A DNA stretch of 40,195 nucleotides from contig DPRS01000047.1 in assembly GCA_003537575.1 (NCBI GenBank), forward strand, positions 124,275 to 164,469, read 5' to 3'. Numbering within the stretch: the first letter of the stretch is position 1; the number at the start of each line of letters is the position of its first letter. Source of the DNA: Oxalobacteraceae bacterium. Its GTDB lineage: Bacteria > Pseudomonadota > Gammaproteobacteria > Burkholderiales > Burkholderiaceae_D. Positions 8,281 to 16,496 of the stretch are shown here, piece by piece. A model generated the notes under the pieces. That model had not been told where the DNA came from, made no database searches, and worked only from the letters and a program-made list of their open reading frames with translations. A program made the position numbers and the translations under genes.

Positions 8281-8655
8281 ATGCCAAGTAGGCGAACTTC
8301 ACTGCAGGACGATATTCAATTCCAAGTGCTGAGGCGTCTGCACGAAACTCCGGATCTCAGCCAGCGCATGTTGGCCAAAGAACTCGGCATTAGTCTTGGA
8401 AGTATTAATTATTGCTTCCAGGCACTCATGGAAAAAGGATGGCTAAAAGTACAGAATTTCAGTCAGAGTGGCCATAAACTGGGCTATGTTTATCTGCTTA
8501 CTCCGTCTGGAGCCGCAGAAAAATCAAAGCTGACGGCTCGTTTTCTGAAACGCAAGATAAAAGAGTATGAGGCGTTACGCGAGGAGATTGACCAGCTGAA
8601 GGAAGAAGTTGCACCTTCGCAATCAAGCGAAAGTGCGATGAAATCATCGCTATGA
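8281..8655 (+). CDS. MarR-like EPS-associated transcriptional regulator
   Basis: A 124-residue winged-helix protein. The helix-turn-helix is visible at about residues 10-60 (FQVLRRLHETPDLSQRMLAKELGISLGS split over two helices, then ALMEKGWLKVQNF), the wing follows (GYVYLLTPSGAAEK), and a basic/acidic coiled-coil tail begins near residue 90 (KIKEYEALREEIDQLKEE). This architecture is the EPS-associated MarR-family regulator commonly found as first gene of exopolysaccharide or O-antigen clusters. It probably controls the operon it leads, with the ops element just upstream giving a second, elongation-level control. The ligand, if any, is unknown. Confidence 0.85.
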   Translation: MPSRRTSLQDDIQFQVLRRLHETPDLSQRMLAKELGISLGSINYCFQALMEKGWLKVQNFSQSGHKLGYVYLLTPSGAAEKSKLTARFLKRKIKEYEALREEIDQLKEEVAPSQSSESAMKSSL

Positions 8656-8860
8656 ACATTTTACTGACCAAGAGCGTTACATTGGCAGTTACACAGCAGA
8701 ATGGGAATGCAACGTGCTGGACGTTATCCGAACTTGCGAGTTCGGGAGCGGCTATTCCACCCCTAAGATCTCCCCATGTCGTTCAGGTGACATATCGCAG
8801 AGTTATGCAAATCCGGACAATGCTGTTCGCCTGTGTGGATACATCTCTTCTTTCTAATTG

Positions 8861-10288
8861 ATGGCATCTCTCATGATTACCCCAGTTATTCTCTGCGGCG
8901 GTTCTGGTACGCGCCTGTGGCCCTTGTCGCGGAAGAGCTTTCCTAAGCAGTTTGTACCACTGATTGGCGACAAAAGCCTGCTACAGATGACGCTTGAACG
9001 CGTTGCTGGATTCAGGATGCCCCCGCTTATCGTGGCTGCAGAAGACCATCGATTCATGGTGGCAGATGCCTTGCAGGCCGTACAATTGAGCGGCGAAGTA
9101 ATTCTCGAGCCGGTAGCCCGCAACACTGCTGCCGCCATGGCACTGGCGGCTTTGCATGCAGCTAATCTAGATCGGGATCTTCTTCTCTTTTGTCCGGCTG
9201 ATCACCACATTCCGGATGTTGATGCATTTGCCAAGACAATTGAGCATGGTGTTGCTGCTGCTTCCAGCGGGGCTATCGTGACTTTTGGCGTGCTGCCAAG
9301 TTTTCCGAGCACCGCGTATGGCTATATCCAGCAGGGCGAGGTGAAGGGCGATGGCAGTTATAGAGTTGAGCGCTTTATTGAGAAGCCGGATGCTGAAAAA
9401 GCTCGGCAGTTGCTCCTCGCGGGCAATACCTTGTGGAACGCTGGAATTTTTCTGTGCCGCGCTAGCGTTCTTATTGCGGCAATGGAACGACATGCTCCAG
9501 ATATCTTGAATGCCTGTCGTGATGCGATGGCCAAAGTTGCCAGCGAAACTACGCCAGGCGGGCAGATCTTTGTTCGCCCTGATGCTCATGCTTTTTCTGG
9601 CTGCAGGTCACAAAGTATCGATTACGCAGTGATGGAATCCCACGACAGGGTCGCCGTCGTGCCTTTCGCCGGGCTTTGGAGTGATGTCGGTAGCTGGAAT
9701 GCCGTGGCTGATCTCACAGTTCCCGGCACTAACGGAAATCGCATTCAAGGCCAAGGGCTCACTCACCGATCCAGCAACACTTTTATTCATGCTCCCTATC
9801 GACCTGTAGTTGCATTAGGTACGGAAGATCTACTGGTCATTGATACACTGGATGCTGTTCTGGTTGTTCATCGGGACTGTGCCGAGCATGTCAAGGATGT
9901 CGTGGCTCAGCTGGAACAGGCGCAATATACCCAGGCAGTTATCCATAGAAAAGTTGCTCGCCCATGGGGATGGTATGACAGTCTGGATGTTGGGGAGCGG
10001 TTTCAGGTAAAGCGGATAGGCGTCAAGCCAGGGGCATCCCTGAGTTTGCAAAAACATCACCACCGCGCTGAACACTGGGTGGTTGTGAAAGGTACGGCCG
10101 AAGTAACGAGGGGTACCGAGACCTTTTTACTTACCGAGAACCAGTCAACTTATATTCCAATTGGTGAAACTCACCGGTTGAAGAATCCAGGTAAGGTCGA
10201 ATTGGAAATCATTGAAATTCAGTCGGGCTCCTATCTTGGGGAGGACGATATTGTGAGATTTGAAGATACATACGGACGACACAAATGA
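8861..10288 (+). CDS. manC: Mannose-1-phosphate guanylyltransferase / mannose-6-phosphate isomerase
   Basis: A bifunctional 475-residue enzyme making GDP-mannose. The nucleotidyltransferase domain shows ILCGGSGTRLWPLSRKSFPKQF near the N-terminus (in two motifs: GGSGTRLWPLSR and FPKQF) and the later FIEKPD. The C-terminal cupin (isomerase) begins near residue 360 with RPWGWYDSL and has the metal-binding QKHHHRAEHWVV. Length is normal for type II PMI enzymes. The ATG at 8861 is listed; the ATG at 8873, four codons later, is equally possible because no clear Shine-Dalgarno is seen. Its stop overlaps the gmd start (ATGA), so the two are translationally coupled. It feeds Gmd and any mannosyltransferase in the cluster. 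Confidence 0.95.
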   Translation: MASLMITPVILCGGSGTRLWPLSRKSFPKQFVPLIGDKSLLQMTLERVAGFRMPPLIVAAEDHRFMVADALQAVQLSGEVILEPVARNTAAAMALAALHAANLDRDLLLFCPADHHIPDVDAFAKTIEHGVAAASSGAIVTFGVLPSFPSTAYGYIQQGEVKGDGSYRVERFIEKPDAEKARQLLLAGNTLWNAGIFLCRASVLIAAMERHAPDILNACRDAMAKVASETTPGGQIFVRPDAHAFSGCRSQSIDYAVMESHDRVAVVPFAGLWSDVGSWNAVADLTVPGTNGNRIQGQGLTHRSSNTFIHAPYRPVVALGTEDLLVIDTLDAVLVVHRDCAEHVKDVVAQLEQAQYTQAVIHRKVARPWGWYDSLDVGERFQVKRIGVKPGASLSLQKHHHRAEHWVVVKGTAEVTRGTETFLLTENQSTYIPIGETHRLKNPGKVELEIIEIQSGSYLGEDDIVRFEDTYGRHK

Positions 10289-11391
10289 CAAAAATTGCTC
10301 TCATTACCGGCGTTACAGGCCAAGACGGCGCTTATCTTGCGGAGTTTCTTCTTTCGAAGGGTTACGTGGTGCATGGGATAAAAAGGCGGACCTCCCTGTT
10401 CAATACTGATCGTATTGATCACCTCTTCCAAGACCCTCATCACTCGGATGGCCGCTTTATTCTGCATCATGGCGATATGACAGATTCGTCGAGTCTGACT
10501 CATATTATTCAAAGGGTCCAGCCTGATGAGATCTACAACTTGGCGGCTCAAAGCCATGTTGCAGTCAGTTTCGAGGAGCCCGAATATACTGCCAACTCAG
10601 ATGCCCTCGGGGCTCTCCGCATACTGGAGGCCATAAGGATTCTTGGCCTCAGCAAAAAGACACGTTTTTACCAGGCCAGCACATCCGAACTGTATGGATT
10701 AGTGCAGGAGACTCCGCAGAGAGAGACGACCCCTTTCTATCCTCGCAGTCCATATGCAGTCGCAAAGCTTTATGCGTACTGGATTACGGTTAATTATCGC
10801 GAAGCCTACGGCATCTATGCCTGTAACGGCATACTTTTTAATCATGAAAGCCCGATTCGAGGCGAGACTTTTGTAACTCGAAAAATTACACGAGCACTGG
10901 CGCGGATCAAACTTGGCCTGCAGGACTGCGTGTATCTAGGCAACCTCGATGCCAAACGCGACTGGGGCCATGCGCGCGACTATGTCGAGATGCAATGGTT
11001 AATGCTGCAACAAGAACAGCCGGAAGATTTTGTAATTGCAACCGGTGTCCAATTCAGCGTGCGTGATTTTGTCAACGCTGCAGCAAATGAGCTGGGCATG
11101 CAACTTCGCTGGGAAGGGCATGGGGTCGACGAACGCGCATTCTGGATTGGACGCAGTGATGGCGGCTCAGAATCTTCGCCTGTTGTGGCGGTAGATCCAA
11201 GATATTTTCGCCCGACGGAAGTCGAAACCCTTCTTGGCGACCCTTCAAAAGCCAAGGCTAAGTTGGGCTGGACTCCCCAAACCAGCTTTGCAGAACTGGT
11301 TGCCGAAATGGTGCGAGAGGACTTGAAGGCCGCTGAACGTGACGAGTTGGTCAAAGCACACGGATTCAAAGCCTTTAATCGTTCCGAATAA
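10285..11391 (+). CDS. gmd: GDP-mannose 4,6-dehydratase
   Basis: A 368-residue short-chain dehydrogenase that turns GDP-D-mannose into GDP-4-keto-6-deoxy-D-mannose. It shows the family N-terminus GVTGQDGAYLAEFLLSKGY, RRTSLFNTDRIDH, the conserved NLAAQSHVAVSFEEPEYT and the catalytic Tyr157/Lys161 in SPYAVAK. RPTEVETLLGDPSKAKAKLG near the C-terminus is also typical. The product is the branch point for GDP-fucose or, with the ColD-like enzyme two genes on, GDP-colitose. It overlaps manC by four bases and is followed by a 38-base gap. Confidence 0.96.
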   Translation: MTKIALITGVTGQDGAYLAEFLLSKGYVVHGIKRRTSLFNTDRIDHLFQDPHHSDGRFILHHGDMTDSSSLTHIIQRVQPDEIYNLAAQSHVAVSFEEPEYTANSDALGALRILEAIRILGLSKKTRFYQASTSELYGLVQETPQRETTPFYPRSPYAVAKLYAYWITVNYREAYGIYACNGILFNHESPIRGETFVTRKITRALARIKLGLQDCVYLGNLDAKRDWGHARDYVEMQWLMLQQEQPEDFVIATGVQFSVRDFVNAAANELGMQLRWEGHGVDERAFWIGRSDGGSESSPVVAVDPRYFRPTEVETLLGDPSKAKAKLGWTPQTSFAELVAEMVREDLKAAERDELVKAHGFKAFNRSE

Positions 11392-11429
11392 GTGGTTTTT
11401 CAAGCGAGAGTTAATAAGGCAGAATATCC

Positions 11430-12353
11430 ATGCGTATCTTCTTGACTGGCGCCAGCGGCATGGTTGGGCGCAATTTCCTGGAGCACGGCGCCGCCATAGG
11501 GTATGAAATCCTCCAGCCTGGCAGTCGTGAACTTGACCTGCGTGATTACGCAGCAGTTTATGATTGGATGAAACGAAATAAGCCCGATGTAGTGGTTCAC
11601 GCTGCCGGCAAGGTTGGTGGAATTCAAGCCAATATGCGGGAACCTGTGAATTTTCTTTTAGATAACTTGGATATTGGGCGAAACATAGTTATTGCGTCTA
11701 GAAATCTTGGTATCAACAAGTTACTGAATCTGGGCAGTTCATGCATGTACCCTAGAAATGCCATGAACCCTCTTCAAGAAGAAATGGTGCTGCAAGGAGA
11801 GCTTGAGCCCACCAATGAAGGTTACGCAATTGCCAAGATTACTGTTGCGCGTCTATGTGAATACATCATGCGTGAGAATGCAGGGTATCAATACAAGACC
11901 CTAATTCCTTGCAATATCTATGGCCGACACGACAAGTTTGATCCAGCCAAGTCCCACATGGTGCCCGCAATTATTCATAAATTGCACAAGGCAAAAGTCG
12001 AAGGACTGGATAGCGTCGATATTTGGGGAGATGGATATGCCCGGAGAGAGTTCATGTATGCGCAAGATCTCGCCGACTGCATGTGGCGTGCAATTGAACA
12101 GTTCGATTCGCTCCCCCACACCATGAATGTTGGGTTGGGAGATGATCTTTCAGTAAACGAATACTACAAAGTTGCTGCAAAAGTAATCGGATACAAAGGC
12201 AAGTTTTGCCACGACCTCAGTAAGCCGGCAGGAATGAAGCAGAAACTTGTCAGCATTGATAAAGCCACTGCCTGGGGGTGGCATGCCTCCACCTCGCTTG
12301 AGGCAGGAATCTCCCTTACATATCAGTACTATCTTGAAGAATGCAAATCATGA
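11430..12353 (+). CDS. fcl: GDP-L-fucose / GDP-L-colitose synthase (Fcl/ColC family)
   Basis: A 307-residue NADPH-dependent 3,5-epimerase/4-reductase. It has GASGMVG (residues 7-13), AAGKVGGIQAN, SSCMYPR with Cys105, GYAIAK with Tyr132/Lys136, and SHMVPA with a His near 176. These match the Cys, Tyr, Lys and His used by E. coli Fcl (Cys109, Tyr136, Lys140, His179). By family it makes GDP-L-fucose. The next gene is a ColD-type dehydratase, so the physiological substrate may be GDP-4-keto-3,6-dideoxymannose and the product GDP-L-colitose, as for ColC. Sequence alone does not separate the two. The colD start overlaps its stop. Confidence 0.85.
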   Translation: MRIFLTGASGMVGRNFLEHGAAIGYEILQPGSRELDLRDYAAVYDWMKRNKPDVVVHAAGKVGGIQANMREPVNFLLDNLDIGRNIVIASRNLGINKLLNLGSSCMYPRNAMNPLQEEMVLQGELEPTNEGYAIAKITVARLCEYIMRENAGYQYKTLIPCNIYGRHDKFDPAKSHMVPAIIHKLHKAKVEGLDSVDIWGDGYARREFMYAQDLADCMWRAIEQFDSLPHTMNVGLGDDLSVNEYYKVAAKVIGYKGKFCHDLSKPAGMKQKLVSIDKATAWGWHASTSLEAGISLTYQYYLEECKS

Positions 12354-13546
12354 GCAATATTACATATCCTCTGGCAACTGCAACTTGGGATCAGGCAGAG
12401 TATGAGGCCATCGAGCGGGTGATCGATTCCGGGATGTTTACCATGGGTTCGAACGTCCTCGCATTCGAGCAGCAGTTCGCAAAATATGTCGGCAGTCGCT
12501 ACTGCGTGATGGTAAACAGCGGCAGTTCGGCGAACCTTGTCATGGTAGCAGCGCTGCGTTACCGTCGCGACGGAACTGCGCTTGCGCCGGGCGCGGAAGT
12601 GATTGTACCCGCGGTATCCTGGAGCACGACTTACTATCCGCTCTATCAGTACGGGTTGAAGCTGCGGTTTGTCGACATCGATCCTCACACGCTCAATTAT
12701 GATCTGGATGCACTGCAGCGCGCCATAACGCCCGACACACGAGCAATCATGGCAGTTAACCTGCTTGGCAACCCCAATGATTTTGAGCGGATCCACGAAA
12801 TCGCCCAAGCTCACAATCTTACTCTGCTGGAGGACAATTGCGAGTCCATGGGGGCGACTTTCCACGGGAAGCAGTGTGGTACGTTTGGGTTGATGGGGAG
12901 CTTTAGTGCGTTTTTCAGCCATCACATCTCCACCATGGAAGGCGGCATGGTTGTCACCGATGACGAGGAGCTGTATCACATCATGCTCTCGCTCAGGGCG
13001 CACGGCTGGACGCGGAATCTTCCACGAGACAACCGGATTTGTGCCAAGCGGGATGATCCTTTCGAGGAAAGCTTTCGATTCGTGCTGCCTGGTTATAATT
13101 TGCGTCCGCTGGAAATGAGCGGAGCGATCGGACTGGAGCAAGTAAAAAAGCTGCCCGAAATGATCGAGGCGCGTCGCGCCAATGCCACACGGTTTGCTGA
13201 AGTGATGTCTGAGTTCAGCTGGATTCGCATTCAGCGTGAAATTGGTGCAAGCAGCTGGTTTGGTTTTTCCATGCTAATGGAAGACAATGCCCCGGTACAG
13301 CGACGCGAACTGGCGAATGCGTTAATGGCTGCGCAAATTGACTGCAGGCCGATTGTGGCGGGAAATTTCGCGAAAAACAGCGAAGTGCTGAAGTGGATGC
13401 CCCATAGCGTTGCCGGCACACTGTCTAATGCTGAACGTGTTGATCAGAGAGGTCTGTTTATCGGCAATCATCATTACCCGCTACTGCAAGAATTTGAACA
13501 TCTTGCCAGCACTCTTCGCAAGGTCGCTGGTAAATCACGCGTATGA
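12350..13546 (+). CDS. colD: GDP-4-keto-6-deoxy-D-mannose 3-dehydratase (ColD-like)
   Basis: A 398-residue DegT/DnrJ/EryC1/StrS-fold PLP enzyme. The decisive feature is SHHISTMEGG: where aminotransferases have the Schiff-base Lys, this protein has His191. That substitution is the hallmark of ColD, in which His abstracts the proton and the enzyme removes the C3 hydroxyl of GDP-4-keto-6-deoxymannose instead of transaminating it. Other stretches recall E. coli ColD: TWDQAEYEAI, VPAVSWSTTYYPLYQYGL, LEDNCESMGATF, RAHGWTRNLP and LPGYNLRPLEMSGAIG. The ATG at 12350 overlaps the fcl stop (ATGA). With Gmd upstream the substrate is made locally, so colitose synthesis is strongly suggested. A generic DegT aminotransferase is unlikely given the missing Lys. 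Confidence 0.88.
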   Translation: MSNITYPLATATWDQAEYEAIERVIDSGMFTMGSNVLAFEQQFAKYVGSRYCVMVNSGSSANLVMVAALRYRRDGTALAPGAEVIVPAVSWSTTYYPLYQYGLKLRFVDIDPHTLNYDLDALQRAITPDTRAIMAVNLLGNPNDFERIHEIAQAHNLTLLEDNCESMGATFHGKQCGTFGLMGSFSAFFSHHISTMEGGMVVTDDEELYHIMLSLRAHGWTRNLPRDNRICAKRDDPFEESFRFVLPGYNLRPLEMSGAIGLEQVKKLPEMIEARRANATRFAEVMSEFSWIRIQREIGASSWFGFSMLMEDNAPVQRRELANALMAAQIDCRPIVAGNFAKNSEVLKWMPHSVAGTLSNAERVDQRGLFIGNHHYPLLQEFEHLASTLRKVAGKSRV

Positions 13547-14379
13547 CACAGTCTTATTCTACGACAACCATTATTAAGCCTCAATCTGAGCAAAAACTCA
13601 GTGACGGGATGCGAGAATTATGGCAATTTCGGGAGTTGCTATGGACGTTTGCAATCCGCAATGTCGGTGTGCGTTACAAACAAACAGTGCTCGGCATAGC
13701 TTGGGTAGTCTTGCAGCCTTTGCTGACGACGGCAATCTTCACCTTGGTCTTCAGCCATATGGCGCGCATTCCATCACAAGACGCCCCTTATCCCGTCTTC
13801 GTTTTTTCTGGCCTGCTGCTTTGGCAGTATTTTAGCCGTTGCGTGTTGGACGGTGCTGGCAGCCTTCAGGCTAACAGCGGCATGCTCTCGAAAGTCTATT
13901 TCCCGCGCATGCTGATGCCTATGGTCGCTCCGCTTTCCAGCGCAATCGATTTTGCGATATCGTTCATGGTCCTGCTGGCGCTCATGTTCTACTATAAAGT
14001 GGTGCCGGGGTTTTCGGTATTTGCCGTTCCACTGCTGTTGATCGCTGCGGGAATGCTTGGATTCGGTATTTCGCTGGTGCTGGCGCCCTTGAATGCGCTA
14101 CGCCGGGATATTGCGATCGCTCTGCCATTTGTATTGCAAATGGCGATGTACTTAACGCCAATTATTTATCCGATCACTTTTGTCCCTGAACGATTTCAAT
14201 GGCTGTTCTTGCTGAACCCGATGGCGACTTTGCTGGACGGCATGCGATGGGCACTACTAGGAGCAACTGCGCCGCCAGTATCTGCATGGGCAGTATTCGC
14301 AGGAATGTTGGTGTTATTGCTTGCCGCTGGACGCTGGTTGTTTCGCCGGACGGAAGCGACCTTGGTGGACGCATTATGA
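13543..14379 (+). CDS. wzm: ABC-2 type polysaccharide exporter permease (Wzm), locus 1
   Basis: A 278-residue membrane protein with six hydrophobic helices, the standard size for Wzm/KpsM-type permeases. The cytosolic N-terminal gate-helix region shows LWTFAIRNVGVRYKQTVLG and the family's WVVLQPLLTT; the C-terminal half shows LTPIIYPITFVPE and NPMATLLDGMRWALLG. With the next gene it would form the Wzm2-Wzt2 heterotetramer that exports an undecaprenyl-PP-linked glycan to the periplasm. The start overlaps the colD stop by four bases and its own stop overlaps the wzt start, so the subunits are made in step. Confidence 0.93.
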   Translation: MTQSYSTTTIIKPQSEQKLSDGMRELWQFRELLWTFAIRNVGVRYKQTVLGIAWVVLQPLLTTAIFTLVFSHMARIPSQDAPYPVFVFSGLLLWQYFSRCVLDGAGSLQANSGMLSKVYFPRMLMPMVAPLSSAIDFAISFMVLLALMFYYKVVPGFSVFAVPLLLIAAGMLGFGISLVLAPLNALRRDIAIALPFVLQMAMYLTPIIYPITFVPERFQWLFLLNPMATLLDGMRWALLGATAPPVSAWAVFAGMLVLLLAAGRWLFRRTEATLVDAL

Positions 14380-15575
14380 CAAACAATGCTGTTGTAGCTA
14401 CTGGATTGGGCAAGCGCTATAGTCGCCCTGTAGCGGGGAACCCGCGTGCCAGGGAAACATTTTGGGCTTTGCAGGACGTTAACTTCACTATTCCCGAAGG
14501 TGAAGTAACAGGGATAATCGGCCGTAACGGTGCTGGGAAGAGCACGCTATTGAAACTACTTTCGCGCATCACCTCCCCTACCGCTGGGCAAATTAGGCTG
14601 CATGGGCGCGTAGGTTCGTTACTGGAGGTCGGCACGGGATTTCATCCAGAAATGTCAGGACGCGAGAATGTATTCATGAATGGCGCAATCCTGGGCATGC
14701 GCAGTGCTGAAATCCGCCGCAAGTTCGATGCGATTGTCGATTTCTCGGGAATTGAGCCGTTCATTGACATGCCTGTCAAGCATTATTCAAGCGGAATGTA
14801 TACGCGCCTGGCATTCGCCGTAGCGGCACATTTGGAGCCCGAGATTCTTATTGTGGACGAGGTGCTCGCAGTTGGTGATGCCGACTTTCAGAAAAAATGT
14901 TTGGGGAAAATGGAGGACGTTTCTCGAGCAGGACGCACAGTTCTATTCGTAAGCCACAATATGAGCGCCGTTCGGCAACTCTGTCGTAATGTGCTATGGC
15001 TTGATGGCGGACGGTTACGTGCAGACAGCAAAGATGTAGATGAAATGATCCGTACATACATGTTCGGACAGGGGGATGCTCCGCGCAGTGAATGGCTGGT
15101 GCCGCCTGACGCACCCTTGGAAAACAGTTACTTTACGTTGCATCGTTTTGCAATCGTTCACGCGGATGGTAGTGCTGTTCGAAGCAGTGAGCCAAACGAT
15201 GAAACATTGCGAGTAGAGATCGAGGTAACAATTCACAAGCTGCATCCAGCGCTGAATTTTGGTTATGTCGTATTTGACTCAGAGGGGCGCGAGATATACT
15301 GGACAGTGACAACCGACACCGCTGAACCAGATTGGCCGCGTTTGCGTGCAGGTCGTGTGAAGCTGCAAAGTAACTTCCCCACAAGGTTGCTAAACGAGGG
15401 GATATATAGGCTTGACCTGTTTGCAAGCCTGCATGCACAAAGCTATCTCTCCGAGCCCGGCAAGACTTTGCATAGCGTAATGTTACGTATTGAAGGTGGG
15501 TTGAGCGACTCACTTTATTGGCGCAACATACGCCCCGGCGTGATTGCCCCTGTGATTCCATGGCATGTCGTTTAG
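14376..15575 (+). CDS. wzt: ABC polysaccharide exporter ATPase (Wzt) with C-terminal glycan-binding domain, locus 1
   Basis: A 399-residue protein. The ATPase half has Walker A GRNGAGKST (about 48-56), signature YSSGMYTRLAF (about 137), Walker B ILIVDEVLAVGD (about 157) and the switch SHNMS (about 193). LLEVGTGFHPEMSGREN is typical of O-antigen Wzt. Residues about 260-399 form an extra beta-rich domain (HRFAIVHADG, LRVEIEVTIHKLHP, NEGIYRLDLFASLH), the Wzt-C carbohydrate-binding module, which in characterised systems recognises a modified chain end before export. The start at 14376 (ATGA overlap with wzm) is chosen over an open upstream extension that lies inside wzm. About 155 non-coding bases follow. 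Confidence 0.93.
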   Translation: MTNNAVVATGLGKRYSRPVAGNPRARETFWALQDVNFTIPEGEVTGIIGRNGAGKSTLLKLLSRITSPTAGQIRLHGRVGSLLEVGTGFHPEMSGRENVFMNGAILGMRSAEIRRKFDAIVDFSGIEPFIDMPVKHYSSGMYTRLAFAVAAHLEPEILIVDEVLAVGDADFQKKCLGKMEDVSRAGRTVLFVSHNMSAVRQLCRNVLWLDGGRLRADSKDVDEMIRTYMFGQGDAPRSEWLVPPDAPLENSYFTLHRFAIVHADGSAVRSSEPNDETLRVEIEVTIHKLHPALNFGYVVFDSEGREIYWTVTTDTAEPDWPRLRAGRVKLQSNFPTRLLNEGIYRLDLFASLHAQSYLSEPGKTLHSVMLRIEGGLSDSLYWRNIRPGVIAPVIPWHVV

Positions 15576-15731
15576 TCAGCACCCTGTCAGATAGTTACCG
15601 ACGATTTTCGGAATGTCGCAGGTCAGCCGACACTGGACTTTGTTCGACGGGACACAATAACAGAGCGAATCACAGGCATTGCATCGATCAACTAAAACAC
15701 TGTAGATAATACTTCCGAAAGTTGAGTATCC

Positions 15732-16496
15732 ATGTCAGTACAAAAAATCCCCGGCCCACTGCGCCGTGTTGGCCGGCCTGTTCGATTGTTGCTTGGGCCA
15801 GTTATTGGCCCAATACTGCGTGACATTGGCAAGCGCATGCAAGGCCTCGCCGATCATTGTGCGCCCATCTTGCCGCCGCCTTTGTCAGAGCGCGAACTGC
15901 TTAAGCAGCGCTGGGATGAAGACCTTGGCGACAAAGAGTTGCGTCAAGAGTATTCGCTCACTTCGAATGAAGTGGTGCTGGATATCGGTGGCTACGAAGG
16001 GCAATGGGCAAGCGACATAGTTGCACGTTACGGTTGTCGTGTGCATGTGTTTGAGCCTGTGCCGGAGTTCGCCCAGCGCATTGCAAAGCGCTTTGCGAGC
16101 AATACATTGGTGACTGTACACGCAGCGGGGGCAGGGCCAACTGACGACAAAATGGAAATGCGGATTGCCGCAGATGCTTCCTCGCAGTTTGGTGAGGGAG
16201 GAGCCCATATAACCGTTCCTGTAATTGGATTACCTGAACTCATGTTGCGGGAAAATATGCAAGAAATCAGCCTGATGAAGGTCAACATCGAAGGCGGGGA
16301 ATATGCCCTCCTTGAAGGGTTGCTCGATGCAGGGATGATGCCGCGTATCCGAGAATTACAGGTCCAGTTCCATGATTTTGCTCCTGATGCTGAGGCGCGT
16401 ATGAAAGCCATACAAGCACGACTGGCACAAACACACGAAGTCACATATCAATACCGCTTCATCTGGGAAAATTGGCGACGTAGGGATCACGCATGA
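15732..16496 (+). CDS. FkbM-family methyltransferase
   Basis: A 254-residue SAM-dependent methyltransferase. Motif I is VVLDIGGYEGQWASDI (about residues 81-96), followed by VHVFEPVPEFAQRI and the FkbM-type MKVNIEGGEYALLEGLL (about 185-201). FkbM proteins mostly O-methylate sugars or secondary metabolites. Placed directly after Wzt with a glycan-binding domain and before the GT11 gene, it is a candidate for methylating a sugar in, or the end of, the locus 1 chain (inference). The 155-base gap before it is the largest inside the operon. Its stop overlaps the next start (ATGA). Confidence 0.85.
   Translation: MSVQKIPGPLRRVGRPVRLLLGPVIGPILRDIGKRMQGLADHCAPILPPPLSERELLKQRWDEDLGDKELRQEYSLTSNEVVLDIGGYEGQWASDIVARYGCRVHVFEPVPEFAQRIAKRFASNTLVTVHAAGAGPTDDKMEMRIAADASSQFGEGGAHITVPVIGLPELMLRENMQEISLMKVNIEGGEYALLEGLLDAGMMPRIRELQVQFHDFAPDAEARMKAIQARLAQTHEVTYQYRFIWENWRRRDHA

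Noticed and set aside
8652..8861. 69-codon frame starting with an ATGA overlap after the MarR-like gene
   Set aside because: The junction is attractive, but the product matches nothing, codon use is irregular and it ends at the manC start. The 200-base spacer is more simply non-coding.
12917..12946. Loss of the PLP lysine read as a pseudogene or damaged aminotransferase
   Set aside because: The rest of the enzyme is intact and the His replacement with its surrounding residues is the functional signature of ColD, so this is a change of chemistry, not decay.
15518..15709. 63-codon frame across the end of wzt
   Set aside because: Out of frame with wzt, no Shine-Dalgarno, no similarity recognised.
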